Source of the DNA: a virus | IMG/VR virus record: IMGVR_UViG_3300006086_000026 | Span: 1 to 28,302 of that record | Strand: one strand, 5' to 3' | DNA length: 28,302 nucleotides | Shown here: one piece after another, positions 15,317 through 23,795 of the stretch | How the letters are laid out: each line of letters opens with the position of its first letter | Position numbering within the stretch: the first letter of the stretch is position 1 | The notes under the pieces: model-generated | The model's input: the letters and a program-made list of their open reading frames with translations, nothing else | Database searches by the model: none | What the model was told of the DNA's origin: nothing | Translations under genes and position numbers: made by a program

Positions 15317-17080
15317 ATGAACATGACACCGACAACCATCATCAGCGATCCGCGCCGTCAGGCCGCGCTGCTTTACTGGCAGGGTTATTCCGTGCGCCAG
15401 ATTGCGGAGACGCTCGGACAGAAAACGCCAACCGTGCAGAGCTGGAAACTGCGCGACGCGTGGGACAACGTTGCGCCCATCAGTCGCGTTGAATCCAGCA
15501 TGGAAGCCCGGCTGATTCAGCTCATCATGAAAGAGGTAAAGGGGAATGGTGATTACAAAGAGATAGACGCGCTCGGCCGTCAGATTGAGCGCCTTGCCCG
15601 CGTTGAGCGCTACCGCAGCAGCGGCAACGAGGCCGACTTAAACCCCAACGTGCGCAACCGCAACAAAGGCGAGCGCCAGCCGGTCGTAAAAAACGAGTTC
15701 AGCGACGAACAGACAGACAAGCTGACCGGCCTGTTTATGGATAACTGCTTTGAGTATCAGCTCAACTGGCATAAAGCCGGGCTGACTCACCGCATCCGCA
15801 ATATCCTGAAGTCCCGCCAGATTGGCGCAACGTTCTATTTTGCCCGCGAGGCGCTGCTCGATGCGCTGACCACCGGGCGCAACCAGATATTTCTTTCAGC
15901 CAGCAAGGCGCAGGCGCACGTCTTTAAAAACTACATCCTCGACTTTGCCCGCCAGGCTGATGTTGACCTGAAAGGCGATCCCATCGTGCTGCCGAACGGC
16001 GCGCGCCTGATATTCCTCGGCACGAACGTGCGTACCGCGCAGAGCTACACCGGCAACCTGTACCTGGACGAATATTTCTGGATCCCGAAATTCCAGGAGC
16101 TGCGCAAGGTTGCCAGCGGCATGTCGCTGCACAAGAAATGGCGCACGACCTATTTTTCCACGCCATCGGCCCTGTCGCACAGCGCCTATCCGTTCTGGTC
16201 AGGCGAGCTGTTTAACAAGGGACGGCGCAGCAAAGATGATCGCATCGAGATAGACCTGTCGCATTCTCACCTGGCGAAGGGCGCGCTGTGCGGTGACGGC
16301 CAGTGGCGGCAGATTGTCACCGTTGAAGACGCGCTGACTGGGGGCTGCAACCTGTTCGACATTGACCAGCTGCAGCTTGAATACAGCCCGGCGGAATATC
16401 AGAACCTGCTGATGTGTGAGTTTGTCGATGATGAGGCGAGCGTGTTCCCGTTCGCCGAGCTGCAGAGCTGCATGATCGACAGCCTGGAAGAGTGGGAAGA
16501 CTTTAACCCGTACCTGCCGCGCCCGTTTTCATTCCGGCCGGTCTGGATCGGTTATGACCCGTCGCACACCGGCGACAGCGCAGGCTGTGCGGTTATCGCG
16601 CCGCCGCTTGTTGCGGGCGGTAAATTCCGCGTGCTTGAGCGTCACCAGTGGCGGGGCATGGACTTTGCCGCGCAGGCGAAATCTATCGAGGACTTAACGA
16701 AAAAATACACCGTTGAATATATCGGCGTGGATGCAACCGGCATCGGCCAGGGGGTTTTCCAGCTGGTACGCCAGTTTTACCCGGCCGCGCGGGAAATCAA
16801 ATACTCACCGGAAGTGAAAACCGCAATGGTGCTGAAGGCAAAAGACACCATCAGCAGCGGGCGGCTTGAGTATGACGCCGGGGCGACGGATATCACGCAG
16901 TCGTTTATGGCTATCCGCAAAACCATGACGGCCAGCGGCAACCGCTCAACCTACGAGGCGAGCCGAAGCGAAGAGGCCAGCCACGCTGACGTCGCCTGGG
17001 CCATCATGCACGCACTGTTAAACGAACCGCTTACCGCAGCCAGCGGCGGCGCTAACCCCTCAATTCTGGAATTTTACTGA
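15317..17080 (+). CDS. P: Terminase large subunit gpP (ATPase)
   Basis: 587 aa from ATG at 15317 (P2 P: 590 aa); earlier in-frame codons from 15191 lie in the divergent promoter region. An N-terminal HTH-like segment (YWQGYSVRQIAETLGQ) is followed by the ATPase: Walker-A-like SRQIGAT at 166-172 and Walker B LYLDE with D251/E252. The C-terminal nuclease-like fold has acidic motifs IGYDPSHTGDSAG and YIGVDATGIGQG. It packages DNA from cos with gpM. ATGA overlap with Q. Confidence 0.96.
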   Translation: MNMTPTTIISDPRRQAALLYWQGYSVRQIAETLGQKTPTVQSWKLRDAWDNVAPISRVESSMEARLIQLIMKEVKGNGDYKEIDALGRQIERLARVERYRSSGNEADLNPNVRNRNKGERQPVVKNEFSDEQTDKLTGLFMDNCFEYQLNWHKAGLTHRIRNILKSRQIGATFYFAREALLDALTTGRNQIFLSASKAQAHVFKNYILDFARQADVDLKGDPIVLPNGARLIFLGTNVRTAQSYTGNLYLDEYFWIPKFQELRKVASGMSLHKKWRTTYFSTPSALSHSAYPFWSGELFNKGRRSKDDRIEIDLSHSHLAKGALCGDGQWRQIVTVEDALTGGCNLFDIDQLQLEYSPAEYQNLLMCEFVDDEASVFPFAELQSCMIDSLEEWEDFNPYLPRPFSFRPVWIGYDPSHTGDSAGCAVIAPPLVAGGKFRVLERHQWRGMDFAAQAKSIEDLTKKYTVEYIGVDATGIGQGVFQLVRQFYPAAREIKYSPEVKTAMVLKAKDTISSGRLEYDAGATDITQSFMAIRKTMTASGNRSTYEASRSEEASHADVAWAIMHALLNEPLTAASGGANPSILEFY

Positions 17081-18111
17081 TGAGCAAACGCAGAGGCCGC
17101 AAGGCTCACACCGCCACCACGCAGCCGGTACAGGCAACCGCACCGCAGCAGCACGCCGAGGCTTTTACCTTTGGCGATCCGACGCCGGTTATGGATAAGC
17201 GCGACATTCTGGATTATGCCGAGTGCATCGGTAACGGGCGCTGGTTTGAGCCGCCGGTCAGCTTTAGCGGGCTGGCTAAGAGCCTGCGCTCGGCCGTGCA
17301 TCACAGCTCACCGATTTACGTGAAGCGCAACATTCTGGCATCAACGTTTATTCCGCACCCGATGCTGAGTCAGCAGGAGTTCAGCAAGTTTGCGCTGGAT
17401 TATCTGGTCTTCGGTAACGCCTTTGCCGAGCTGCGCCGCAACGGTCTGGGCAAGCCGCTGCGTCTTGAAACCACACCGGCAAAATTTACCCGCAGGGGTG
17501 TTAAGGATGGCGTTTACTGGTTTGTGAATGACTGGAAAGAGCCGCACGAATTTTCAGCCGGCAGCGTGTTTCACCTGCTGGAGCCGGATATTAATCAGGA
17601 GTTGTACGGCCTGCCGGAATATCTCAGCGCACTTAACTCTGCCTGGCTGAATGAGGCGGCGACGCTGTTCCGCCGCAAGTATTACCAGAACGGTGCGCAC
17701 GCCGGTTATATCCTGTATATGACCGATGCCGCGCAGAGCAGCAGCGACGTTGACCGGATGCGCCAGGCGATGCGCGATACGAAAGGGCTGGGTAACTTCC
17801 GCAATCTGTTCATGTACGCACCTAACGGTAAGCCAGACGGGATCAAGATTCTGCCGCTCAGTGAGGTGGCGACGAAAGACGATTTCTTTAACATCAAGAA
17901 GGCCAGCCGCGACGACCTGCTCAGCGCGCACCGCGTGCCGCCGCAGATGATGGGGATTATTCCTGATAACACTGGCGGGTTTGGGGATGCGGTTAAGGCA
18001 TCCCAGGTGTTTGTACGTAACGAACTGACACCGCTGCAGGAGCGCTTTAAGGAAATAAATATCTGGCTTGGAAAGGAAATAATATTATTTAAACCATATG
18101 AGCTAGAATGA
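17080..18111 (+). CDS. Q: Portal protein gpQ
   Basis: 343 aa (P2 Q: 344 aa). Dodecameric portal vertex for DNA entry. ILDYAECIGNGRWFEPPVSF, DYLVFGNAFAELRRN and HRVPPQMMGIIPDNTGGFGD are family hallmarks. Its last 20 codons lie in DNA that turns AT-rich (GKEIILFKPYELE), so the boundary with the foreign cassette begins inside the gene end. Transcribed toward cos, ended by the hairpin at 18124-18142. Confidence 0.96.
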   Translation: MSKRRGRKAHTATTQPVQATAPQQHAEAFTFGDPTPVMDKRDILDYAECIGNGRWFEPPVSFSGLAKSLRSAVHHSSPIYVKRNILASTFIPHPMLSQQEFSKFALDYLVFGNAFAELRRNGLGKPLRLETTPAKFTRRGVKDGVYWFVNDWKEPHEFSAGSVFHLLEPDINQELYGLPEYLSALNSAWLNEAATLFRRKYYQNGAHAGYILYMTDAAQSSSDVDRMRQAMRDTKGLGNFRNLFMYAPNGKPDGIKILPLSEVATKDDFFNIKKASRDDLLSAHRVPPQMMGIIPDNTGGFGDAVKASQVFVRNELTPLQERFKEINIWLGKEIILFKPYELE

Positions 18112-18123
18112 TCAAAACATTGA

Positions 18124-18142
18124 AAGCCTGCAAGGCAGGCTT
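18124..18142. terminator. Bidirectional terminator between Q and the ATPase/TOPRIM cassette
   Basis: Perfect 8-bp stem AAGCCTGC/GCAGGCTT with a 3-nt loop, lying between two convergent genes whose stops are only 35 bp apart. AT-rich flanks follow in both directions. Confidence 0.75.
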
Positions 18143-18146
18143 AATA

Positions 18147-19256
18147 TTAAATTTTCGCTTTCTTAGGTGGTGCACAGCACCAACTGAAAAAAATTGATCC
18201 TATGTCACTCCAAATTCTTTTCATCTGAGGAGTCAACTTAGGTTTAAAAGCTTTTAAATTACCATACTTTATATGATCAACTGTTTTGGTCAGAATGTCA
18301 CTGCCATATCCATCGACTTTGAAACACCCTGGCTCACACGAACATACGCCTTGCCCAACACAAACACTTTCACGAAGTTCATTGGTTTGGGATAGTATTG
18401 GTCTCCAATAAGGAGTGTGTGAGACATCCAGTTGAAGAACTTTTTTCAAATCAAGACCATTTTTATGGTCATAGTAAAACTTAGCATCCTCTCTTATTTC
18501 TGTTACACGATCCCAGAAGTTTAATGAAAATTGCTGTTCCCTATTAATTCCATTTTTTTCTGTTACTTCTCTTAATAAATACTGTGGGATAAGACACTCA
18601 ACTTCATGAGCATCCAAAACATTAACCAACCCTGTGACATTGCTTGTAACATTATTAAAAGCGCGGCAGGTGCTTCCTCTTGATGATTCTGGGTGTTTTT
18701 TATCATTATCTAATATGCACAATACTAACTCATTGTTACTTACAAATCGATCAAAGGTTGCACGCGTCGAACCGCCTCCTCCATTTATTGCATCAAAAAC
18801 AGGAGGGCAGCTTCCATTAGCATTTATATTCTTCAAGTATTCTAATGCAACTATCTCATAAAAATCGGCATCACTAGGATTCTCACAAATGACTTTTGAC
18901 TTTTGAATGGATATTGAGTCTTGAAAGAATGAAGCAGTACAATGGAACACTTTCTTATTTGCAGGATTACTCCAATGATAAGCGTTTCCTGACATATTAA
19001 AATCAACATAAACCACGATTTCTATATGAGGAACTATCTGAGCATATTCAAGTTGAGCACGATAGAGTTCAATAGCTTGCATTTTTGTAGTTGTGCTCAG
19101 AGCGTCCAGCTTTGCTATAGTATCACGTAAAAAAGTTCTATCGCATAAAATGATATGTTTCCTTTCGCCAAAAGCTTTTATCAAGTTTTCAATTGCAGTT
19201 AAGTGCAATGCGTTGTTAGGGTCAAAACTACCATGATTTTTTATTTCGATTAGCAT
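18147..19256 (-). CDS. TOPRIM-like protein, partner of the ATPase
   Basis: 369 aa, AT-rich gene starting 4 bp after the ATPase stop. The middle looks like a TOPRIM (OLD/RNase M5-like) catalytic core: E125 in CENPSDADFYEIVALEYL, the DxD pair D183/D185 in LCILDNDKKHP, and E218/E220 in AHEVECLIP. The N-terminal about 90 residues (HIILCDRTFLRDTIAKL; IEIVVYVDFNM) form an unrecognised alpha/beta part. A cysteine cluster C299, C305, C307, C311 may bind a metal. With an SMC/ABC-type ATPase upstream the arrangement matches OLD (both domains in one protein), AbiL/RloA-RloB and PARIS (AriA-AriB), but I do not recognise this protein as AriB or RloB. Likely a nuclease effector of an anti-phage system; inferred. 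Confidence 0.7.
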   Translation of the reverse strand: MLIEIKNHGSFDPNNALHLTAIENLIKAFGERKHIILCDRTFLRDTIAKLDALSTTTKMQAIELYRAQLEYAQIVPHIEIVVYVDFNMSGNAYHWSNPANKKVFHCTASFFQDSISIQKSKVICENPSDADFYEIVALEYLKNINANGSCPPVFDAINGGGGSTRATFDRFVSNNELVLCILDNDKKHPESSRGSTCRAFNNVTSNVTGLVNVLDAHEVECLIPQYLLREVTEKNGINREQQFSLNFWDRVTEIREDAKFYYDHKNGLDLKKVLQLDVSHTPYWRPILSQTNELRESVCVGQGVCSCEPGCFKVDGYGSDILTKTVDHIKYGNLKAFKPKLTPQMKRIWSDIGSIFFSWCCAPPKKAKI

Positions 19257-19260
19257 TTTT

Positions 19261-20823
19261 TCAATTCATCCCTGAGAAGAAACCAATCGGCCAATTATTT
19301 AAATATCCATTTTCGTCAAAATATGCATTTTGTAGAGTGGTACTATTTTTTTCATCTTTGTTAAATACAATAATCGAGACATCATCTTTACTTATTGGAT
19401 GAGAAGAGTCCTCGATACACTCACTTAAAGCTTCGATCATTGATTGGCTATGGGTTTCAAAAATTATTTTAACATTTTCGGTTTTTTTTACGACCTTAGC
19501 AAAAAGTTTTGCAAGGTTGTGTTGATAAGCAGGGTGTAAATGAAGTTCCGGCTGCTCAATAATAAAAAGAATAGGGTTGTTCTTTTTTGAATTATTTTTA
19601 TTTTCGGACTCTATCCATATAGCAGCTATGATAGGTAATACTTGTGAGTAGCCAAATCCCATATCACTAACATTGAACTCATTATCTGAACCAGCCATTT
19701 GTATATTTACAGCGAAGTGCGCACCTACCTGTTTAACTTTAACATAGAAGCCAAAATTCTCTTTTGTCCAAGCCTCAAAATTTGCCTTCTCTTGAGGTCG
19801 CAATGAATTTAGCAACATTGCAAGATTTGAACCTGTATGATCTATCTCATGTACCTGTAAATCTTGGAATCTATAAAACCTCTCGGAAGTAGCACGCAAA
19901 GGAGCTATATATCTTACTGAACGATAAGTTTCATTCAATGAAATATTAATAAGGCTATTAAGGTAATTAATATTCCACATAATTGATAAAGGGTATACTT
20001 TTTGTAATATTTCAGTCTCAAATGTCTTTAAGTTTTTAAGGAAGTGCTTTTGTTCTTTGAATTTATATTTAAGAACCTGTATGAAAAGATTCTTTGAAAC
20101 TGGACCAATGGCTTTTAATCCATCACGAATTTTAAGATTTGATGTGTTGTAATGAAAGTATGGCCTTAGATTTTTTACCGCGGAATCATAAAAAGATGCT
20201 TCGTAGGGGTCCTCTCTAAACGGAGAGCTCCACATGAGTTCCTTAGGAAAGAGAGCAGCTTGCATATTGGCTTCTTCTCGCTTTTTTAAACTCAATGTTG
20301 GGAGGAAGTTACCTGTGTTCCTAACAATATAATTATCTGATGGAAATGAGATGTTTTGATTCAAAAAGAATATATTGGCATTATTTTGTTCGTCAACAAC
20401 TATAGAGTATTCTTCATCAAAAAAAACCACAGTGACTTTTTTTGTTCTGGTTTTCTTATCTTTTCCAGAAGAAAGCTCAAGCTTGATTTTAACAGGAGTA
20501 TCATCATGAGATAATATCTTTCTTGAGCGAACTGACATCATATGTTTCTGAGTCAGGAGTATCTCAAAATTAAAACCAATAGTATCATTAGTTGTGTTCT
20601 TCGAGATAACGTCGGAAAAATCTCCAAAGTCAACATATCTTCCATACCACAAAACAGGCCCAGTGGTATTTTCTTCTGAAGATTGTCTGAATAGTGGGAA
20701 TGTTCTTATCAAAGAACTTTTACCGCTACTATTTTTACCCACAAAAATGGTAATTGGTTTTATTTCTAAATATTGTTCTTTGTCGAAACTTCTAAAGTTA
20801 TTAACACCAATCCCTTTAAGCAT
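19261..20823 (-). CDS. AAA/ABC-type ATPase (OLD-like, DUF3696-type C-terminus)
   Basis: 520 aa. N-terminal MLKGIGVNNFRSFDKEQYLE and Walker A GKNSSGKSS (29-37). A signature-like SDMGFGYSQVLPI lies at about 386-398. Walker B is ILFIIEQPELHLHP with E423 and E426, followed by the switch motif KIIFETHSQSMIEAL. The end, ENGYLNNWPIGFF, looks like the DUF3696 C-terminus found on defence-type ATPases. The long insert between the two halves (about 80-370) is characteristic of this group and should dimerise or sense a trigger. It is the first gene of a two-gene AT-rich operon inserted between cos and Q. By analogy it would hold the TOPRIM effector inactive until a phage component is detected (inference). 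Confidence 0.85.
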   Translation of the reverse strand: MLKGIGVNNFRSFDKEQYLEIKPITIFVGKNSSGKSSLIRTFPLFRQSSEENTTGPVLWYGRYVDFGDFSDVISKNTTNDTIGFNFEILLTQKHMMSVRSRKILSHDDTPVKIKLELSSGKDKKTRTKKVTVVFFDEEYSIVVDEQNNANIFFLNQNISFPSDNYIVRNTGNFLPTLSLKKREEANMQAALFPKELMWSSPFREDPYEASFYDSAVKNLRPYFHYNTSNLKIRDGLKAIGPVSKNLFIQVLKYKFKEQKHFLKNLKTFETEILQKVYPLSIMWNINYLNSLINISLNETYRSVRYIAPLRATSERFYRFQDLQVHEIDHTGSNLAMLLNSLRPQEKANFEAWTKENFGFYVKVKQVGAHFAVNIQMAGSDNEFNVSDMGFGYSQVLPIIAAIWIESENKNNSKKNNPILFIIEQPELHLHPAYQHNLAKLFAKVVKKTENVKIIFETHSQSMIEALSECIEDSSHPISKDDVSIIVFNKDEKNSTTLQNAYFDENGYLNNWPIGFFSGMN

Positions 20824-20862
20824 TCAACCTAGTCCTATCAAAAGGTAAATAAATATCAAATT

Positions 20863-20891
20863 ATGTTACAGAACTTCAATTTTCTGTGCAA
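20863..20891 (-). promoter_or_regulatory. Candidate promoter of the ATPase/TOPRIM operon
   Basis: On the minus strand TTGCAC (20891-20886), a 17-bp spacer, then TAACAT (20868-20863), about 40 bp upstream of the ATPase ATG. The region is AT-rich, so chance matches are likely. Confidence 0.3.
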
Positions 20892-21074
20892 GAAATTGTT
20901 TTTTCAACTTACTTAATAAATTGCACCTCAAATTACTATGCTGATAATTCTCAGATTTATTAGGTTAGTTACGAATTGCTAAGGAGGTAGTTACAACAAT
21001 AAATGGTATCTCAAGTTAATTATTGCATATGTCCGCAGGATAAACTTTTCCATGCGTAAGCTCATCTGCGCGCA

Positions 21075-21093
21075 ATGCTATCCCCGCCACGCC
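21075..21093 (-). other. cos: P2-type cos site (cohesive end)
   Basis: On the minus strand GGCGTGGCGGGGATAGCAT followed by TGCGCGCAGA. This corresponds to the P2 cohesive-end sequence GGCGAGGCGGGGAAAGCAC followed by TGCGCGCTGA, differing at a few bases. The orientation puts Q on the left virion arm and gpA on the right arm, as in P2. The 20824-21279 intergenic stretch holds only this site, the phased repeats at 21190-21224 and a terminator. It shows that the ATPase/TOPRIM cassette lies between cos and Q, on the left arm of the virion DNA. Confidence 0.85.
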
Positions 21094-21189
21094 TGCCCGC
21101 TTTATGCATCACTTTTCATGCATGTGCACGTGTTACCTCTGAACGCGCCAGCACCGGCCTCACACACGCTTAGCGATCCAATCTGGATC

Positions 21190-21224
21190 ATGCGGATTCA
21201 TGCAAGCATATGCACTTTGATGCA
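21190..21224. repeat. Four ATGC(A/G) motifs at exact 10-bp spacing beside cos
   Basis: ATGCG at 21190 and ATGCA at 21200, 21210 and 21220 lie one helical turn apart. Two further ATGCA copies are at 21104 and 21118, close to cos. Phased repeats on the right-arm side of cos fit a binding site for the terminase small subunit (a cosB-like element) or a DNA-bending protein. No such site is known to me for P2, so the role is inferred. Confidence 0.6.
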
Positions 21225-21229
21225 GAAGC

Positions 21230-21252
21230 AAAAAGCCACCTGAAAGGTGGCT
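21230..21252 (-). terminator. Terminator of the LexA-controlled small gene
   Basis: Stem AGCCACC/GGTGGCT with a short loop. On the minus strand it is followed by a run of T (complement of 21230-21234). It lies 28 bp after the stop of the 58-aa gene and before cos, closing that transcript. Confidence 0.75.
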
Positions 21253-21279
21253 AGTGAAGGGTAGGGAAGGGGCAATTAA

Positions 21280-21456
21280 TCATTCAGCCTGGCAGTATAT
21301 GGCAGCTTCGAAAACAGATGTGTCGATTGTGCCTGCCATGTCACTGATCATCGACAGTGCCATTTTTAATTCATCTTCTTTGCAGTGTGCGATCAGTGAT
21401 ATGTCAGCAACGAACTGAATGCGTGCAACCGTTTCACTTAGATTATCTATGTTCAT
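21280..21456 (-). CDS. Small SOS-controlled protein in the tum position
   Basis: 58 aa, MNIDNLSETVARIQFVADIS to a C-terminal YCQAE. Acidic and helical with two Cys, no TM and no DinI or HTH signature. AAGGAG lies 11 nt before the ATG (21456-21454). A near-consensus LexA box overlaps the -10 of its promoter and a terminator follows the gene, so this is a stand-alone SOS transcription unit. It sits between gpA and cos, where phage 186 carries the LexA-controlled antirepressor gene tum. It is much shorter than Tum (about 146 aa), and I see no sequence similarity. Best reading: candidate inducer or antirepressor. Alternative: a small SOS-regulated moron. Confidence 0.8.
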   Translation of the reverse strand: MNIDNLSETVARIQFVADISLIAHCKEDELKMALSMISDMAGTIDTSVFEAAIYCQAE

Positions 21457-21486
21457 CAAATGATTAACTCCTTCTAGTCAAAAAAA

Positions 21487-21506
21487 TACTGTATGTATAA
21501 ACAGTA
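21487..21506 (-). promoter_or_regulatory. LexA (SOS) box
   Basis: TACTGTATGTATAAACAGTA, against the consensus TACTG(TA)5CAGTA: both half-sites are perfect and only the centre differs. It covers the -10 (TATACA, complement of 21494-21499) of a promoter whose -35 is TTGAAG (21521-21516) with a 16-bp spacer. LexA bound here would block the 58-aa gene until DNA damage. Confidence 0.88.
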
Positions 21507-21566
21507 TCACGGTGACTTCAAATCGTAAAGAATCGTGCGGATCAGATTAGTCCGACTGCCGTTTTA

Positions 21567-23795
21567 TTAATCAGGCAGTTTTATGCCCCTTTTTCTCGCG
21601 AGCGCAATGAAGCGCTTTAATGGATTGGTATCTTTGCGCTGTCTATGGAACAGATAGCCGCTTGTACCGCTCCAGTAAGAAAGCTCCCCAACCCTGATTG
21701 TATGGCCTTTCATCATGCGGACAGCTTCACCGTCGGACAGTGTTAGCCTGGAGATCTCGAAGAAACTCTTTTTCAACGTTTCCCGTTCTGTGCAATGACT
21801 TAGTTCAGTATGATATTTGTCCGGCTCAGGTTGCTCCTGCGCTGGCTTTTCTCTTAATTGCTTAATGATCCTTCTTCGCTCGGCGCGAGTAGGGGGCTTT
21901 GTGAAATCGATAGCTGCTTCAAAGCCTGGTGGCTCCGTACAGTTATTGACAGAACTCCGAGAGGACGCAGGCGCGTCCTTAAATTCAAAACCCAAATCAA
22001 CAGCACGTTTCGGGACAATCTTCCATTGCATCAGACGGGTTAAAATTGGCGTATCGTTGCCAACTTCAGTTGCGTAAACACCCTTGATGCGCACGGTTTC
22101 CTCTCCGTACTCATTCATGTCTTCGCTTGCCTGATACCAGGTGCGCACAGCCAGCTCGTCGCGGCGCACAAATGGGCCACCCTGCGCGTTAACGTATCCG
22201 GCCCAGTCTCCTGCGTCGGCGGCGTCATGCGCGGCCGCAAACTCAACGCTCAGGCCGTGCGCGGTTTCGCTGTCTGCCATGCGGCGCAGTTCGCGGTAAA
22301 CCGTGACCGGCGCACCGCCCACAAACTGAAATTGCCGGATGTGCCAGCGTGCCGCCCAGGCAGAAACGGCCGAGGCGGTTTCCTTAAGGTCTTTGCCGCT
22401 TTCGGCGTCCGTCTCGCCGTCCAGCGCGTAGCCATCGATATTCTTGGAAATGTATTTAGCAACGTAACCCGTCGCGCTGCCTTTCTCCGGGTCGATAGCC
22501 TCGGCGTGAAAGCGGGCCTTACGGGCTTTGTCGGTTGTCAGCTCGCTGCCGTCTTGCTGCCAGGCGTAGTCGCGCATAATCTCGCGCACGCGTTCAGCCT
22601 GCTCCGGGCGCATAAACATGAGCATGTGCCAGTGCGGGGTTGCATCGTGATGAGGTTCGGCAACGCGGATCCCGAAGATGCGGATTTCTTCGCGGTGCAG
22701 CTTGGCGCGAATTTTCTGCCAGACACTGCAGAGATAACGCTGGGTGTCGGCCGGGCTGGAACCGTTCCATTTACGGTTACGATGCCCGGTTTTGATTGTG
22801 GCGTGATAGCGCGCGGGGGCGGTCAGCGTGTAGAATTCGCCGATAAAGCCCATTTCATTGCAGATGTTTTCGAAGCCACGAATGCGGGTCATCAGCTCGC
22901 AGCGGCGAATAGCCGGATTGGCCACACTGCCGTCATATTTCTCGATCAAGCTGATACGGTTGCCTTCTTCGTCTTCCAGCTCCATTCCCTTCAGAAACTC
23001 ACGGGTGCGGCGCTTCTGCTCGCGCCACTCTGAAACGGTCATGCTGCTGGCGTAGGGGGTGTGTTTTTTGCTCACGTTAGCCAGGGCAATCTGAAGGTGT
23101 TCACGCCATGATGCGGCCACGCGGCGCAGTCGGCCTTTCCACCATTTTTCCGTCTGCATACGCATGATCGCCGGGGTAACTTCCTCCGGGTCAAACAGCC
23201 GTGACGTGACTTTATCCCATAATGGCGGGGTCTGGCTCAGCTCGCGGGTGATGGTGGCGGCGGTCATGTAAACGCGATGCGTGTATTTGTAATCTGATTC
23301 GTCGCTGGCCTGGGCGTGCGCCTGTACCAGCTCAGCGAGAATGAAATTAGCCACATCCCCGGCCAGCAGATCGACGTCGGCGCGCGCCATGTCAGGCAGT
23401 CGGTTGAAGCGGCGCATTAGATTGAAAAGCTGACCAGCTGCTATAGCCGTATTGTCACGCTCAGTGGCGTTACCGCCGAGTAAATTCAATGTGCTCCCCT
23501 TCATTACGCCGACACGATATTGAGCGTTAACGGTTTCAACGCGTGGCAATGTGCGCTCAACAAATGTCTTTGTTAAGTACACATTGGCGCGGGCTGTTCC
23601 GTGCGTTTTTTCCAGATCACTGGCGCGGCGTTTAACATCGAGTTGTATCAGGGTCGGCTGCTTTTCAAGTAGCTCATGCGCACGCACTAAAGCCGCAATC
23701 ATCTGACTGCGGCTGCGCATTTCCTCATAGGTGGGATAGGGGCTGGCGATGGCTTCCCGTGGAGCATTCCACGGGTAAGCAAATTCCTCATGCAT
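21567..23795 (-). CDS. A: Replication initiator gpA (HUH endonuclease)
   Basis: 742 aa (P2 A: 761 aa). Rolling-circle initiator that nicks the origin and stays joined to the 5' end. The HUH motif is H388-W389-H390 (TPHWHML). The paired catalytic tyrosines Y444 and Y448 (GYVAKYISK) match Tyr450/Tyr454 of P2 gpA. The motif FYTLTAPARYHA lies at 321-332. In P2 and 186 the origin lies inside A, so one is expected within this gene, though I could not place the nick site. Start ATG overlaps the end of the zinc-finger gene upstream. Last gene of the cox-to-A early operon. Confidence 0.95.
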   Translation of the reverse strand: MHEEFAYPWNAPREAIASPYPTYEEMRSRSQMIAALVRAHELLEKQPTLIQLDVKRRASDLEKTHGTARANVYLTKTFVERTLPRVETVNAQYRVGVMKGSTLNLLGGNATERDNTAIAAGQLFNLMRRFNRLPDMARADVDLLAGDVANFILAELVQAHAQASDESDYKYTHRVYMTAATITRELSQTPPLWDKVTSRLFDPEEVTPAIMRMQTEKWWKGRLRRVAASWREHLQIALANVSKKHTPYASSMTVSEWREQKRRTREFLKGMELEDEEGNRISLIEKYDGSVANPAIRRCELMTRIRGFENICNEMGFIGEFYTLTAPARYHATIKTGHRNRKWNGSSPADTQRYLCSVWQKIRAKLHREEIRIFGIRVAEPHHDATPHWHMLMFMRPEQAERVREIMRDYAWQQDGSELTTDKARKARFHAEAIDPEKGSATGYVAKYISKNIDGYALDGETDAESGKDLKETASAVSAWAARWHIRQFQFVGGAPVTVYRELRRMADSETAHGLSVEFAAAHDAADAGDWAGYVNAQGGPFVRRDELAVRTWYQASEDMNEYGEETVRIKGVYATEVGNDTPILTRLMQWKIVPKRAVDLGFEFKDAPASSRSSVNNCTEPPGFEAAIDFTKPPTRAERRRIIKQLREKPAQEQPEPDKYHTELSHCTERETLKKSFFEISRLTLSDGEAVRMMKGHTIRVGELSYWSGTSGYLFHRQRKDTNPLKRFIALARKRGIKLPD

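Noticed and set aside
20981-21059. Strong AAGGAGG at 20981 followed by an ATG at 21003 (18 codons)
   Set aside because: The spacing is too long and the frame too short; treated as chance or a remnant next to cos.
21052-21243. 63-codon plus-strand reading frame across cos
   Set aside because: It runs through the cos site and the phased repeats, has no ribosome site, and its Cys/His/Pro-rich product looks random.
21555-21579. ACTGCC/GGCAGT hairpin over the gpA stop
   Set aside because: 13-nt loop and no T-run on the minus strand; a terminator call is not supported.
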